In this document: one piece after another, positions 53,082 through 62,339 of the stretch | Layout: every line of letters starts with the position of its first letter | Position numbering within the stretch: the first letter of the stretch is position 1 | From: Natronosalvus caseinilyticus | GTDB taxonomy: Archaea > Halobacteriota > Halobacteria > Halobacteriales > Natrialbaceae | Assembly: GCF_017357105.1 (NCBI RefSeq) | Contig: NZ_CP071596.1 | Span: 2,294,001-2,358,000, forward strand | Direction: 5' to 3' | DNA: 64,000 nt | Program-made: the position numbers and the translations under genes | Notes under the pieces: model-generated | Told to the model about the DNA's origin: nothing | Database searches by the model: none | The model's input: the letters and a program-made list of their open reading frames with translations, nothing else

Positions 53082-54230
53082 GTGACCTCAGCTATCGAGG
53101 GGCCGCGGCTCATTCGGCCGGGCGAGTTTCGGGAGACGATGACGCTCACGGAGCGGTGTTTCGGCTTCGAACGCGGTGGTCTCGAACGGCGGATGCCCCA
53201 CTGCTTCGATCAGACGCGACCGAACCGACACGCGGTCGTCACCTGCGACGGCGACGTCGTGAGCCACGTGGCCTGTGTTCCGGCAGAACTTCGTGCGGGG
53301 GCCGCGACCGTCGAGTGCCACGGTATCGCCGGCGTCGCGACGGATCCCGACCACCGCGGAAACGGGTACATGACCCAGCTCCTCGAGTTCTGGCTCGACC
53401 GCCTCGATTCACAGGACGTTCCCCTCGCGGAACTCGAGGGCGACCGGCTCGGCTACGGACGGTTCGGGTGGGAGAACGCCGGCCGGGAGCAACGATTCCG
53501 GATCACGCGACGATCGTTCACCGCCGATCCCGCCGGTTTCGCCGACGTCCGTCAGTATCGAAGCCGGACGGATTTCGAACTGATCACGGAAATCCACGAC
53601 CGCGAACGGTACCGAATCACCCGCACCGACCGGCGGTACGAGCGATTGCTCGAGCAACGCGACCTCGAGACACTCGTCTTCGACAGGGACCGCCCAGCGT
53701 ACCTCGCTTACCGGGGGGCCGACCCCGCGTCCGTCCTCGAATTCGGCGGCTCGCGCGAGGGCGTCACGACACTGCTCGGGACGGTCCTCGAAACGGCGGC
53801 CGAACTGGAGGTGTTCACCCATCCCCACCACCCGCTCGTCCCGTCGTTCTGTGACCTGGCAATCGACTGGGAGACGCGCCCGCATCGAAAACTGAATATC
53901 CTCGACCTCCCCGCGACGCTCGAGGCGTACGAACCGTTGCTCGCGGAGCGATGGTCGACCGTCGTCGACGACTTCGGGCGCCCGTCTGGGACGGTGACGC
54001 TGGCCATCGACGGATCCGAGACGACAGACGCCGTAACGGTCACCTATGACGCGACCGGCGTTCACGTCGAGCGAACGGCGCGAGAACCGGACGTCGTCCT
54101 GGACCGGCGGACGATGACCCGCCTCCTGTTCGGCTCGCCCGACGCGTGCTGGTCGATCAGGCGCTCGCGGCCGTTCCTGCAGGCGGTCCTCCCCCTGGAG
54201 TACTACTTCTGGCAGACCGAGACGATATGA
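53082..54230 (+). CDS. Eis-like GNAT N-acetyltransferase
   Basis: A 382-aa protein with the three-part layout of Eis-type enzymes. The first GNAT domain contains GIAGVATDPDHRGNGYMTQLLEFWL (acetyl-CoA loop) and YGRFGWENAGREQRFRI. A second GNAT-like domain follows, and the C-terminal SCP2-like domain (about 280-375) includes GTVTLAIDGSETTDAVTVTYDATGVHVERTAREPDVVLDRRTMTRLLFG. Eis enzymes acetylate amines, in bacteria including aminoglycosides, while archaeal substrates are unknown. The start is GTG at 53082. Together with the AAC(3)-type gene it adds to the N-acetylation capacity in this region. Confidence 0.85.
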   Translation: MTSAIEGPRLIRPGEFRETMTLTERCFGFERGGLERRMPHCFDQTRPNRHAVVTCDGDVVSHVACVPAELRAGAATVECHGIAGVATDPDHRGNGYMTQLLEFWLDRLDSQDVPLAELEGDRLGYGRFGWENAGREQRFRITRRSFTADPAGFADVRQYRSRTDFELITEIHDRERYRITRTDRRYERLLEQRDLETLVFDRDRPAYLAYRGADPASVLEFGGSREGVTTLLGTVLETAAELEVFTHPHHPLVPSFCDLAIDWETRPHRKLNILDLPATLEAYEPLLAERWSTVVDDFGRPSGTVTLAIDGSETTDAVTVTYDATGVHVERTAREPDVVLDRRTMTRLLFGSPDACWSIRRSRPFLQAVLPLEYYFWQTETI

Positions 54231-54391
54231 GTGGTCGGCGAGCACTCGAGTCATCGACTCTTCGATCCGTCTTCGCCGCGTTCGAAACCGATCACCCGCT
54301 CGCGTTCGATAGTGGTCGCCGATTAGAATCCGCCACAAGCCAATGTAAAAACGAAACAAGCCGATCCGTCGACGGACCCGTCTCGCTTCGC

Positions 54392-55363
54392 TCAGGACCG
54401 AGGCGTCTCACCGACGATGGCCGGTTCGCCCGACTCGGCGGCGTCGATGACGGTCCAGTTGAGTGACAGCGTCCGAACAGCGTCCGCGTAATCTGAGCGG
54501 ACGTGTGCGGGGTCGTTTCGATCGACGGCCTCGAGGAAGTTGGTCACCTCCCGTCCGTATCGGTCGGTCGGGAGTTCGAAGTGGACCGACTCCTCGCCGA
54601 CCGTACCGGTGATCTCCTGTGTCGTGTAATCCAGGTGTAAATGAACGTCCTCGCCGACGATATTCAACTCGGCCGTCCACTCCGGTGACGTCACCGCCGA
54701 GGAGACGGTGCTGATGACGCCGTTTTCGTGTTCCAACGTCGCCGTCGTCGCGTCGGGGTAGTCGATCTCCGGGGTTCCGATCCGATCCGTACTTGCAGCC
54801 GTCACGCGCTCGACGTCGCCGCCGAGATACCGAACCAGGTCGTAGATGTGGGTCGTCCGGGTGACGATTTCGCCGCCGGAGAGATCGAGTTCGTTCCCCC
54901 ACGGACTCGCGAGCAGGCTGCTCCAGTAGCGGCCGGTGAGCATCGCGATCTCCCGGCCTTCGAGCAACTCGAGGGCCTTCTCCGTGATCTCGTCGTACCT
55001 GAAGACGTAGCCGGTTCCGGTGACGATCCCGGCGTCCTCGATCGTCGCCTGCGTCTCTCGGCCCTGCTCGGGTTTCAGGGCGACCGGCTTCTCGACGAAA
55101 ACGGCGATTCCGCGTTCGGCGGCGAGGGTCACCTGATCGTCGTACGCAAACGGGGGGATTGCGATGAACACCGCATCGAGGGACTCCTCCTCGTAGAGGG
55201 TTTCGTGCTCGGTGTACACCGACGCGTTGCGAGGCTCTGCAGCTTCTCGTGCGGCGTCCTCGTCGATGTCACAGATTGCCGTGATGCTCGCGTCACTACT
55301 GGCGTCGACTTTCTCCATCAGTGTGCTGGCCATCTTGCCAGCTCCAATGAATCCTACGTCCAT
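54392..55363 (-). CDS. Gfo/Idh/MocA-family protein with altered active site
   Basis: A 323-aa protein. MDVGFIGAGKMASTLMEKV is a normal cofactor loop and GIAVFVEKPVALKPEQ has the EKP motif. The active-site stretch reads SGGEIVTRTTHIYDLVRYLGG: the usual Asp is Thr, while His and the second Asp are kept. This form occurs in a recognised Gfo/Idh subgroup. It is the seventh family member in the window and is transcribed leftward, downstream of the BNR/LamG gene. Confidence 0.9.
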   Translation of the reverse strand: MDVGFIGAGKMASTLMEKVDASSDASITAICDIDEDAAREAAEPRNASVYTEHETLYEEESLDAVFIAIPPFAYDDQVTLAAERGIAVFVEKPVALKPEQGRETQATIEDAGIVTGTGYVFRYDEITEKALELLEGREIAMLTGRYWSSLLASPWGNELDLSGGEIVTRTTHIYDLVRYLGGDVERVTAASTDRIGTPEIDYPDATTATLEHENGVISTVSSAVTSPEWTAELNIVGEDVHLHLDYTTQEITGTVGEESVHFELPTDRYGREVTNFLEAVDRNDPAHVRSDYADAVRTLSLNWTVIDAAESGEPAIVGETPRS

Positions 55364-55499
55364 ACGTCGTACACCGAGGTAATCCTCTTGTAGGCTTCGA
55401 TATCAGTGCCCATGTTGACAGGATTCGGCGCGCCGGGGCCGTGAGTTCGACATCCGGACCGGACGAGAGCGACAGTTCTCGAGGTGGCCGCAACAGTGG

Positions 55500-57332
55500 C
55501 TACTCCGCGAGCGCCCGCAATTCCGCCGTCGAGAGTGGCCGATTGTAGAGTCGGACGTCCGTCGCGGTCCCGTCGTAACCACGACCGAAGAGGTACTCGC
55601 CCTTCAGTAGCGTCCAGCTGGCCCAGTCGGTCTCGAACTCGAGTGGTCCGTCGAAGCGAGCCTCGTCGATCACCTCGCCGTCAACGGCGAGTGCGAGGTG
55701 GTCTCGCCCGTCCCAGACGCCCGCTACGTGATGGGACTCGTTCGCCGCCATGTCCGCCCACGCGACCGTACGCTCATCGTCCGGGCCGCGCAGCGAGAAT
55801 CCGATTCCCGATTTCCCCGTGAGACCGACCCCGAGCGTGACCGCACCGCCGAAGTTCGCGAGGACCTGGGGCCTCGTTACGTCTCGCGGTTCGATACGCG
55901 CGGCGACGGAGATACCGCCGGCGAACGTGGTGGCGTCGTAGCGGTCGAACCCGAGGTCGACGCCGTGTGATCCGTCGCCCTCGAGTTTCGAGCCGGCGAG
56001 CTGGTCGGCGGGCAGCCCGCGGAGGACGGTCTGTACCGTGTCCATGTGCTTGTACGAGCCCGTCGTCCAGAGGACGGGCACGTCCTCGCCGGCGTTTCGC
56101 GGGACGACCGGCCTGAGGTCGCACCCGGTCGACCGTTTCGTCACCGTCATCTCCGCCCACGTCTCGCCGCCGGTCGCGGTCTCGAACCGCCGGAGTTCGC
56201 ACTGGTCGCCTCGAGAGACGCAGCCGTAGACGACGTTCGGGTCGTCGCGGTCGATCGAGAGTCCGCCGGAGTAGTGCAACTCGATTGGCCGTCTGGCGAC
56301 GTAGCGGCCCGCATCCGCGAGGTGGTAATCGCACCACTGGTCGCCGTCCCACCGCGCGTACCGGTATTCGTGGGCGAGCGTCGACGGAAACGTCGCGTAC
56401 GCAACGACCGGGTTACCGTCGTCGTCGACCGCACTGTCCCAGACCCAGGCGTAGTGGTTCCCTGCAGCGGTGGAGTCGTAGACGACCTCGAGGTCCGACT
56501 TCGTCATCGGCAGGTCGTCAGGGCCAGCGATGAGCGACCCGTCAGCGGCGTAGAAGTGTTCGTTGCGAAACTGGGCGTACATAACGTTCCATTTGGGGGC
56601 ATCGCCACCGCGCTCGGCGTCGGTGAAGAAGAAGTGTATCGCGTCGTCTCCGCGAGCGGGAACGAAGTACATGGAGTAGTGGCCCTCCGGGGGGACGGCG
56701 ATTCGCGTCTGGTCGCTCCAGGTCAGCCCGTCGTCTTCGGAAACCCGGTAGTAGAGGTTGCCGTCGCCCATGTAGCCGTACTTGTCGTTCGTCGCGTCGC
56801 GCGTGTAGGTTCGATCCCGGTAGAACAGGTACAGCGTCTCCGGATCGTCGGGCGACCGGACCGGGTTCGGGTACGTGACGCTCTCCTGTTCGATACGCCG
56901 GGTCGGACCGAACGCCGACACGCTCTCGGGATCACAGGAGACGGTGTAGTGCAGCGCGTCGCCGTTGTGGCCCGCCCAGAACAGCAGAATCCGCCCGTCG
57001 TTACGGAGGAGGAGCGACGGGTTCGTGTGGTCGTCGTCGGAGAACGATTCGTCGACGACGGTCGTCGAAAACGACCGCGTCTCGTGGTCGTAGGCCCCGG
57101 CGACGATATCCCGTCCGGTCGGGCCGCCGAGGTAGCAGACGTACGTTCGCTCCCGATCACCGACGTGTCTAACCGCCCGCGGATTCGTAAACCAGATCCA
57201 GCGGGCGTCGATCCCGTAGTTACCGTGGTTGCCCTCGAGCGAGCGGTCTCGAACGATACCGTCGGGCGATCGCTCCCCCGACCAGTGTCCGAGGAGCCCG
57301 CGCGAAAGTGAGATCTCGTCTCTCATTTCCAT
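55500..57332 (-). CDS. BNR-4 beta-propeller protein nested in a LamG-like domain, candidate polysaccharide lyase
   Basis: A 610-aa protein. The first about 35 residues (SLSRGLLGHWSGERSPDGIVRDRSLEGNHGN) look like the opening strand of a LamG domain. Residues about 40-420 form a BNR-4-like propeller (NPRAVRHVGDRERTYVCYLGG, FSDDDHTNPSLLLRNDGRILLFWAGH, YPNPVRSPDDPETLYLFYRD). From about residue 465 the LamG domain resumes (FAGGISVAARIEPRD to DVRLYNRPLSTAELRALAE). BNR-4 propellers include ulvan lyases of PL24/PL25. There is no signal peptide, so it is predicted cytoplasmic. ATG 57332 (a second ATG two codons on) follows a TTTATACG box by about 30 nt. Confidence 0.8.
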   Translation of the reverse strand: MEMRDEISLSRGLLGHWSGERSPDGIVRDRSLEGNHGNYGIDARWIWFTNPRAVRHVGDRERTYVCYLGGPTGRDIVAGAYDHETRSFSTTVVDESFSDDDHTNPSLLLRNDGRILLFWAGHNGDALHYTVSCDPESVSAFGPTRRIEQESVTYPNPVRSPDDPETLYLFYRDRTYTRDATNDKYGYMGDGNLYYRVSEDDGLTWSDQTRIAVPPEGHYSMYFVPARGDDAIHFFFTDAERGGDAPKWNVMYAQFRNEHFYAADGSLIAGPDDLPMTKSDLEVVYDSTAAGNHYAWVWDSAVDDDGNPVVAYATFPSTLAHEYRYARWDGDQWCDYHLADAGRYVARRPIELHYSGGLSIDRDDPNVVYGCVSRGDQCELRRFETATGGETWAEMTVTKRSTGCDLRPVVPRNAGEDVPVLWTTGSYKHMDTVQTVLRGLPADQLAGSKLEGDGSHGVDLGFDRYDATTFAGGISVAARIEPRDVTRPQVLANFGGAVTLGVGLTGKSGIGFSLRGPDDERTVAWADMAANESHHVAGVWDGRDHLALAVDGEVIDEARFDGPLEFETDWASWTLLKGEYLFGRGYDGTATDVRLYNRPLSTAELRALAE

Positions 57333-57457
57333 TCTATGGTACTCACTCACGCAGTGTGGTTTATACGTTTCCCCGCACTCGAGAACGCGCTTTGGACGCA
57401 AGAGAGGGGTGACCGGAAATATAATGGTCCAACACCCGAATGGTACCGACAGCGATC

Positions 57458-58387
57458 ATGGATTACGACCCATTGCGGGAGAACCTTCGATCAGTCGCCT
57501 TCACGATACCGACGCCGTTCAGCGAGGACGGTGAGGACGTCCTCGAGACACGGATCGCCGAGAACGTACGAACGCTGTACGACGAGGGCGCTCGGGTCTT
57601 CATCCCCTGCGGGAACACGGGCGAGTACTACTCGCTGTCACAGGCCGAACGAATCGACGTCGTCAGGGCGACGGTCGAGGCGCTACCCGACGACGCCACG
57701 GTCGTCGGCGGGGCCGGCGGCAGCACGAAGAACGCGACCGAACTCCTCGAGAACTACGCCGAGGCGGGTGCCGACGCTGCGATGATCATGTATCCGCGTC
57801 ACACCTACGTTCACCGGGAGGGACTGATCGAGTACTACCGCACGCTCGCGGACGCGACCGATCTCGGACTCGTCGTCTACAAGCGTGGTTCGTTGCTCGA
57901 CGAGCCGGTGCTCGAGGAACTCTCGACCATCGAGAACGTCGTCGCCGTGAAGTACGCCGTCTACGACGTCAAGGAGTTCTCACGCCTGGTTGAGACCGTC
58001 TCAGGTGACGTGGAGTGGCTCAACGGCGTCGCCGAGCGCTACGCGCTCGCCTACGCGGTCGAGGGTGCGACCGGCTTCACGACGGGGATCGGCAACTTCA
58101 TCCCGCGGCCCGTCCTCGAGCTGTCGGACGCACTCGCCGCCCGCGACTGGATGCGCGCGAAGGAGATCCGTGACGCCCTGCGCTCCTACGAGGACTTGCG
58201 CGAGGAGGATGGCGGCGGCCCCGCTTTCGGATCCGCGAAGAACGTTCCCGTCGTCAAGTACGGCACGGATTTGCAGGGAATGCACGGCGGTACCATCCGC
58301 GAACCGCTCGTCGAACTCTCGGCCGAGGACCGCGGCCGCGTCGAGTCGTTCCTCGAGGACCTCGATCGTGATGGACTCCTGTCCTGA
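57458..58387 (+). CDS. DapA-family aldolase/dehydratase (class I TIM barrel)
   Basis: A 309-aa class I pyruvate aldolase-fold enzyme. TIPTPFSEDGEDVLET, PCGNTGEYYSLSQAER (the GNTGE form seen in sugar-acid members rather than in lysine biosynthesis), VVYKRG, and the Schiff-base Lys in NVVAVKYAVYDV (about residue 165) are all present. Likely substrates are 2-keto-3-deoxy or 5-keto-4-deoxy sugar acids. ATG 57458 is the preferred start, since MDYDPLRENLRSVAF is typical; an ATG six codons earlier is possible. The gene is divergent from the BNR/LamG gene and lies upstream of the amidohydrolase gene. Confidence 0.9.
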   Translation: MDYDPLRENLRSVAFTIPTPFSEDGEDVLETRIAENVRTLYDEGARVFIPCGNTGEYYSLSQAERIDVVRATVEALPDDATVVGGAGGSTKNATELLENYAEAGADAAMIMYPRHTYVHREGLIEYYRTLADATDLGLVVYKRGSLLDEPVLEELSTIENVVAVKYAVYDVKEFSRLVETVSGDVEWLNGVAERYALAYAVEGATGFTTGIGNFIPRPVLELSDALAARDWMRAKEIRDALRSYEDLREEDGGGPAFGSAKNVPVVKYGTDLQGMHGGTIREPLVELSAEDRGRVESFLEDLDRDGLLS

Positions 58388-58477
58388 ACCGATGCGGGTG
58401 GGCTGCCACTCGTCTCCCGCGGGCGTCGAATCTGGCCCTAACGATACGTATTACTGTCCTCGGTTCGAGTCCCAGAT

Positions 58478-60076
58478 ATGACCGTCGAGTCGCTGCTGTT
58501 AGACGGTGGGACCGTCCACACTCTCGACGATGATCGGACGACGTCGAACGCAATCAGGTTTCGAAACGGCCGGGTCGACGCCCTCGGAGCCGAGGCTCGA
58601 GACGTTTCGGGTTCGGACGCGGACTTCGTCGACCTCGACGGGTGTGTCGTTCTCCCCGGGTTCAACGACGCACACACCCACATTCCGTCGGTCGGTATGA
58701 CGCTACACGAGACGGATCTCGAAGCGGTCGAACGTCGGTCGGACGCGCTCGACCGCCTGGCGGAAAACGCCGCGAACACCGACCCCGGCGACTGGGTACT
58801 CGGCTTCGGGTACGACGAGAGCACCTGGCCGGTCGGCGACCGCGAGTACCTCACCCGAGCAGAGCTCGATGCCGTCAGCGACGACCACCCGATCGCCGCT
58901 CAACGAGTGGACGGCCACACGATTACGCTCAACACGGCGGGGCTGGAACGCGTCGACTTCGACGGCGTCGAGGGCGACCTCCGACGGGACGCCGACGACG
59001 ACCTGACCGGCGTCGTCGTCGAAGACGCGGTGATCCGAGTCCAGGAGGCGACGTACCCGGACCGCGAGAAGGCACGAACGATCCTCGACCTCGGTGTTCG
59101 ACGGGCCAACGAACTCGGACTGACGTCGATCCAGGACATGGTCGGGATGACGACGCCACCTGGCGCAGGCGATTCGATTCACGCCGCCTTCCACGAGGCG
59201 TGGCGCGAGAACGACCTCCCGATCCGACTGGGCTACTACGTCCACGTCGACCACGTCGACGAACTTTCGACGCTGGAACTCGCCAGTGGGTTCGGTGACG
59301 ACCGACTCCGTATACTCGGTCTGAAGGTGTTCGCGGACGGTTCGATCGGCTCTCGAACGGCGAAACTGACGGGCGAGTTCGCCGACGACCCCGGCAACGA
59401 CGGTCAGTTCGTGATCGACCCAGACCGCCTCGAATCGGCTTTCGCAACCGCCGCTCGAGCCAACCAACAGATCGCGACCCACGCAATCGGCGACGAAGCG
59501 ATCGACGTCGTCCTCGACGCTTACGAGACGGTTCTCGCCGACTACGATGTCCCGAACCCACGGTTGCGGATCGAGCACGTCGAACTCGCGACCGACGAAC
59601 AGATCGAGCGGATGGCCGACCTCGACATCGTCGCGAGTATGCAACCGAACTTCCTGCAGTGGTCCGAGTCGGACGGACTCTACGAGGCGCGCCTCGGCGA
59701 ACGCTGGTCGCGCGGGAACAATCGCTTCCGGTCGATCCAGGATGCTGGCGTCTCGCTCGCGTTCGGCAGCGACAAGATGCCGTTCGGGCCGCTGTACGGC
59801 ATTCACTGCGCGGTGAACGCACCCCACCCAGCTCAGCGACTCTCCGTCGACGACGCCATCCGTGCGTACACCCGTGGTGGGGCCTACGCCGAGTTCGAGG
59901 AAGATCGGAAGGGAACGCTCGAGCCAGGGATGCTTGCCGACGCGGTGATCCTCGACCGAGATCCGTACGAACACCCTCAGGAGATCGCCGATATCGACGT
60001 CCTGGCGACGATCGTGGGTGGGGAATTCGTCTACAGAGCCGACGTGTCGGACCGTCTCACACGGTCGGATGCGTAA
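58478..60076 (+). CDS. Amidohydrolase superfamily protein (YtcJ-like)
   Basis: A 532-aa metal-dependent hydrolase. Metal ligands are visible in VVLPGFNDAHTHIPSVG, GLKVFADGSIGSRTAKLTG, ATHAIGDEAIDVVLDA, LRIEHVELATDEQ and LAFGSDKMPFGP, and the domain ends EFEEDRKGTLEPGMLADAVILDRDPYE. The subgroup hydrolyses amides or formamides, and substrates are usually unknown. It is the last gene of the carbohydrate region, 90 bp after the DapA-type gene and on the same strand, so probably co-transcribed. Confidence 0.92.
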   Translation: MTVESLLLDGGTVHTLDDDRTTSNAIRFRNGRVDALGAEARDVSGSDADFVDLDGCVVLPGFNDAHTHIPSVGMTLHETDLEAVERRSDALDRLAENAANTDPGDWVLGFGYDESTWPVGDREYLTRAELDAVSDDHPIAAQRVDGHTITLNTAGLERVDFDGVEGDLRRDADDDLTGVVVEDAVIRVQEATYPDREKARTILDLGVRRANELGLTSIQDMVGMTTPPGAGDSIHAAFHEAWRENDLPIRLGYYVHVDHVDELSTLELASGFGDDRLRILGLKVFADGSIGSRTAKLTGEFADDPGNDGQFVIDPDRLESAFATAARANQQIATHAIGDEAIDVVLDAYETVLADYDVPNPRLRIEHVELATDEQIERMADLDIVASMQPNFLQWSESDGLYEARLGERWSRGNNRFRSIQDAGVSLAFGSDKMPFGPLYGIHCAVNAPHPAQRLSVDDAIRAYTRGGAYAEFEEDRKGTLEPGMLADAVILDRDPYEHPQEIADIDVLATIVGGEFVYRADVSDRLTRSDA

Positions 60077-60414
60077 CGACGCGATAGAGGACGGACTCCC
60101 CGATGGGCTCCGTCGTCGAAGCGCCACCCACTCTCCTGGATCTCACCGATGGCCCACTGATCGCGACCGTCATACTCGAGGCGATCGCTGCGTTCTCGTC
60201 TTCGGTAACGACTTACCGTCATTACGAACGGTTTCTCGTATTGGAGTATCCGCCTCCATCGGCCTCGGATGAACAGGCAGACGAGCGGAACGCATGGCTT
60301 GAAGTATTCGTGAATCACTACCGCTCGCAATTATCCAACGATCTGGATCTTGGGATTAGCCAACGACGGCTGACATTCCATATAGCAATATGTTGTTTAT
60401 TCAGCCCAAACCAG
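60077..60414. other. Intergenic region, no convincing gene
   Basis: An open frame from ATG 60103 is GC-rich at first but ends in atypical sequence (FHIAICCLFSPNQSFP) and reaches into the 3' end of the recombinase gene, so it is not called. Nothing else was seen. Confidence 0.4.
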
Positions 60415-61467
60415 TCATTCCCGTAACCGAAAGATGTTGTTTCGATAGGGTGCTTCGACGAGCTCTTCCCAGTTGTGCGTGTACCTGTCCATCACGTCGC
60501 CAACGTCGCCTCTGACGTACTTGACGACGTACGCATCTCCCAGCCGGTTGCGCATTTCCGTGGTGAAGAAGTGACGAAAATAGTGCGGCGTGACGTTCTC
60601 CTCCGGCCCCGCACCTTCGGTGTACCATCCCCACCCTTCGGCTACCGAGCGGACGTGAGCTCGCACGGCGTCGCTCGTCAACCGTTCGCCGTAATCCCTC
60701 GAGAGGCTCACGAACAGCGGGTCGGCGTCCGAGATCGGGTCGGGGCGGACGGCCAGCCAACGCACGAGGGCGTCTCGCAGCTCCTCGTCGATTGGGATGC
60801 GGGTGTCCCGGTGGCGTTTGTTCCCGTCGACACGCGTCTCCCCGTTCGCGACGCTTCCAACGCCGATGTTACTGCTCACGAATAGCGTGTCCGGGTGATC
60901 GCGGATCGCCGCTCGCTCCGGCTTCGAACGATGGTCTCGAACGGCAGCGTGATCGAGGTGGACGTCACGCATATCGAGGTTGCACGCTTCGCCGGCCCGC
61001 ATTCCGGTCTTCACCAGCAACGTCACGAGGGCCCGTCTGAGAGGATGTTCGACACCATTGACGAACTCGCCCATCTGTTCGACGGTTACGTGGCGGCGCG
61101 TCGGCGAGGAGTCGCCTTTCTCGCTCATCTCTTCCATGACGACCACCATGGGGTTGGCGTCGAACGTGCCGACCTGGGCCATGTACCCGTAGAACCGGTT
61201 GAGGTGGACAGCCTTCGTCCGGATCGAACCAGGGGCGTAGCCGTCGTCGCGCAATCCCTGGATCCATCGCAAGCAGTCGAGGCGATCAGCGCTGTCGAGC
61301 GTTTCTTGCTCGAGGTGGTCGTCGAACTGCCGAAGCGTCGTCTCGTAGTCGTTGACCGTCGTTTCTGACCGCCCGTACAGCTCCATCTCCTCGATGAACG
61401 TCGCGATTGGGTCCGTCGTAGCGTCGGTCGATGCTCGCGTGAGGTCTTTTCCTCCCATCTCGGTCAC
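60415..61467 (-). CDS. Tyrosine recombinase / integrase (XerC/D-like)
   Basis: A 350-aa site-specific recombinase. The N-terminal SAM-like domain runs from IATFIEEMELYGRSETTVNDYETTLRQF, and the catalytic domain has Arg 157 (TGMRAGEACNL), the HxxR box at 295-298 (TPHYFRH), Arg 319 (YVRGDVG) and the nucleophile Tyr 329 (MDRYTHNW). The gene's ATG overlaps the stop of the small upstream gene by four bases, a pairing seen widely in haloarchaea. It may belong to an integrated element or be a chromosomal copy. No att repeats were identified. Confidence 0.92.
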   Translation of the reverse strand: MTEMGGKDLTRASTDATTDPIATFIEEMELYGRSETTVNDYETTLRQFDDHLEQETLDSADRLDCLRWIQGLRDDGYAPGSIRTKAVHLNRFYGYMAQVGTFDANPMVVVMEEMSEKGDSSPTRRHVTVEQMGEFVNGVEHPLRRALVTLLVKTGMRAGEACNLDMRDVHLDHAAVRDHRSKPERAAIRDHPDTLFVSSNIGVGSVANGETRVDGNKRHRDTRIPIDEELRDALVRWLAVRPDPISDADPLFVSLSRDYGERLTSDAVRAHVRSVAEGWGWYTEGAGPEENVTPHYFRHFFTTEMRNRLGDAYVVKYVRGDVGDVMDRYTHNWEELVEAPYRNNIFRLRE

Positions 61468-61829
61468 CGGTTCAGGACGAATCCGCCATCCTGGACGGAG
61501 TAATCGATGTCACCGGCGTCGTTCAGTCGCTCGAGTGCGGCCGTCGTGGATTGCTCGACCTCGTCGGTCAGCCCATCGACGATTTCGTCGGTTGGGAGAG
61601 AACCAGTCTGGCCCAGGTGGGTGAGGATACGCTGTTCGATCAAATCGTCTAAAGTGGTGTCTTCGCCCCCTGTACCCTGGGGGTCGAGGCCGAAATCCCG
61701 CCGTCCAGCGTTGATCATCGCGCGAATGTACGCCGCTCGAGAGCCGAACCCCATCTGTTCGGCCTCCTCGTCGTAAATCTCGAGCTGGTACTCGGGGACG
61801 TCGACATTGAGGGATCGCTTGTCCTGCAT
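61464..61829 (-). CDS. DUF5805-like small DNA-binding protein paired with the recombinase
   Basis: A 121-aa protein. The N-terminal VDVPEYQLEIYDEEAEQMGFGSRAAYIRAMINAGRRDF has ribbon-helix-helix character (CopG-like, with strand and two helices), and the C-terminal DEIVDGLTDEVEQSTTAALERLNDAGDIDYSVQDGGFVL looks like a winged helix. It overlaps the recombinase gene start by four bases, so the two are made together. The DUF5805 assignment is from memory of this haloarchaeal gene pair. It probably regulates or directs the recombinase. Confidence 0.8.
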   Translation of the reverse strand: MQDKRSLNVDVPEYQLEIYDEEAEQMGFGSRAAYIRAMINAGRRDFGLDPQGTGGEDTTLDDLIEQRILTHLGQTGSLPTDEIVDGLTDEVEQSTTAALERLNDAGDIDYSVQDGGFVLNR

Positions 61830-62339
61830 CGTCTCACTACTCAGGACTCGTGACAGTCACTTAATAGTGATGGTTAAGGACGGCTTATGCGCCTAATCCG
61901 TTCAGAAACCCCTAATTTACCGGCAAATTACGTACTGTTTGACCCCTATTGAACGGCTTAGTGAGGTAAGATGATTTATCCATGGGTAATTTTGAGTCGG
62001 TCTGCCGATCCGTTCAGCTCAGAAGGTAGTGTTCAGTATCCAACATTCATCACGGTTATCCCTGATTTCTCGAGGAACGATTTCGCGTGGTTCTACCAGC
62101 TATTAATCTCGAGTGCAGAAGAGGACCAGATGCCGTGCGATGATACGCACACAGTCATTCACGTACGTATCTCGACAATGACGTGCAAGGTCCAGAATTG
62201 GCATTCAGCCCGATACCACACCAGAGCAGTGCTATCGACCAACGGCTTGACCGAATCTGACTTCGAAGAAGGCCTCTCGGCAGAAGACTCCGGAAATACT
62301 GAGAAAACCGTTGACGCGGTTTGCGGCGTAACGTACACT

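Noticed and set aside
56046-57311. A 421-codon open frame antisense to the BNR/LamG gene
   Set aside because: Same reason: no motif, and the BNR/LamG product on the other strand is convincing.
60103-60426. A forward open frame of 107 codons beside the recombinase gene
   Set aside because: It begins with acceptable codon use, but its tail is atypical and overlaps the end of the recombinase gene; no family was seen.
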